Assembly: GCA_963699835.1 (NCBI GenBank)
Contig: CAVOVJ010000009.1
Location: 62,001 to 126,000, forward strand
Direction of reading: 5' to 3'
DNA length: 64,000 nucleotides
From: BM003 sp963699835
Lineage (GTDB): Bacteria > Pseudomonadota > Gammaproteobacteria > Steroidobacterales > BM003
Positions 63,737 through 64,000 of this stretch are shown in pieces. A program made the position numbers and the translations under genes. The notes beneath the pieces are model-generated. The model did not search any database, was not told the origin of the DNA, and was given only the letters and a program-made list of their open reading frames with translations. The stretch's first letter is position 1. Each line of letters begins with the position of its first letter.

Positions 63737-64000
63737 ATGAAACTTGGTGACATTCCCGTCGTGATGATCGGGCCGGGAAGCCAGCCCATGGAAGAAGACG
63801 GCGCGCAGCTCGATTACATATCGATGCCGTCCGATATGGCGACATATTCGGCGCCGCTGACGCCGGAACCGGAGCAGGTCGAGAACCTGCTGGGCGCGCG
63901 CGAGGCCATGCGCTGGTTGCAGAAAACGCTGGATGGCTATCGTGAGGGCACGGATCCGGAGCTTGCGAATATTACCGGTCTGGATGCGGCGAATCGCGAC
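63737..64000 (+). CDS. hyaF: Hydrogenase accessory protein HyaF/HupH, 5' part
   Basis: Truncated by the end of the window after 88 codons. Starts MKLGDIPVVMIGPGSQP with a GAGAG-type RBS. The pattern ATYSAPLTPEPEQVENLLGAREAMRWLQKTL is seen in HupH/HyaF, needed for processing or assembly of the hydrogenase in O2-tolerant types. Confidence 0.85.
   Translation, partial: MKLGDIPVVMIGPGSQPMEEDGAQLDYISMPSDMATYSAPLTPEPEQVENLLGAREAMRWLQKTLDGYREGTDPELANITGLDAANRD

Noticed and set aside
1..64000. tRNA genes, CRISPR arrays, insertion sequences or phage genes
   Set aside because: I looked for T-loop sequences, direct repeats with spacers, transposase motifs and integrase genes and found none.

Overview
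The window is high-GC bacterial DNA, densely packed on both strands. Gene content points to a Gammaproteobacterium: an E. coli-type GshA, a YdbH/YdbL pair, an SlyB-like lipoprotein, a ccoNOQP cluster and an E. coli Hyd-1-like hydrogenase. The TonB-dependent receptor is of the EEIVVTA type common in aquatic gammaproteobacteria. The genus cannot be fixed from sequence alone. No tRNA, rRNA, CRISPR array, insertion sequence or prophage was seen.

Layout. 1-9.6 kb: the 3' end of glgX, a candidate small RNA, a membrane GGDEF/EAL protein, ydbL and ydbH, a saccharopine-dehydrogenase-like oxidoreductase, and a YheT-type hydrolase overlapping a DoxX-like gene. 9.6-28.8 kb: bactofilin, a perfect sigma-54 promoter followed by an orphan terminated transcript, a Cys/Met-type PLP lyase divergent from an Lrp regulator, a three-gene operon (flavin-reductase-like, M20 peptidase, P-loop protein), an outer-membrane DUF2860-like protein with a structured leader, gshA, a 56-aa conserved-looking small protein, an RND efflux pair, a sulfotransferase/aminotransferase pair and an asparaginase. 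28.9-38.3 kb: a complete cbb3 terminal oxidase structural and assembly cluster (ccoN-O-Q-P, a small membrane protein, ccoG, ccoH, ccoI, ccoS, a SafE-like protein). 38.5-45 kb: assorted housekeeping genes including formate-tetrahydrofolate ligase. 45.1-57.8 kb: a catabolic island. 57.9-64 kb: a YrdC-like protein, then an O2-tolerant group 1 [NiFe]-hydrogenase operon (hyaABCDEF) running off the window.

The catabolic island is the most interesting part. A GntR/FCD regulator, HyuA and HyuB, an HMG-CoA-lyase-family enzyme, a class III CoA-transferase, an N-carbamoylsarcosine/maleamate-amidase-type hydrolase, LeuC- and LeuD-type isomerase subunits without leuA or leuB, and a TonB receptor sit together. 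The palindrome TTGTATACAA occurs in both control regions. I infer a pathway in which HyuAB opens a cyclic imide or lactam, the amidase releases ammonia, LeuCD hydrates the resulting unsaturated diacid (for example citraconate to (R)-citramalate), the CoA-transferase activates it, and the lyase yields acetyl-CoA plus pyruvate. This is a hypothesis, not a known system.

The oxidase and hydrogenase clusters together indicate microaerobic respiration with H2 as an accessory electron donor.

A caution: many otherwise conserved genes between about 5.7-9.2 kb and 28.5-45 kb carry single-base frameshifts, several in short homopolymers, while 10-28 kb and 45-64 kb look clean. This looks more like sequence error than gene decay, and such genes are given here as whole spans.
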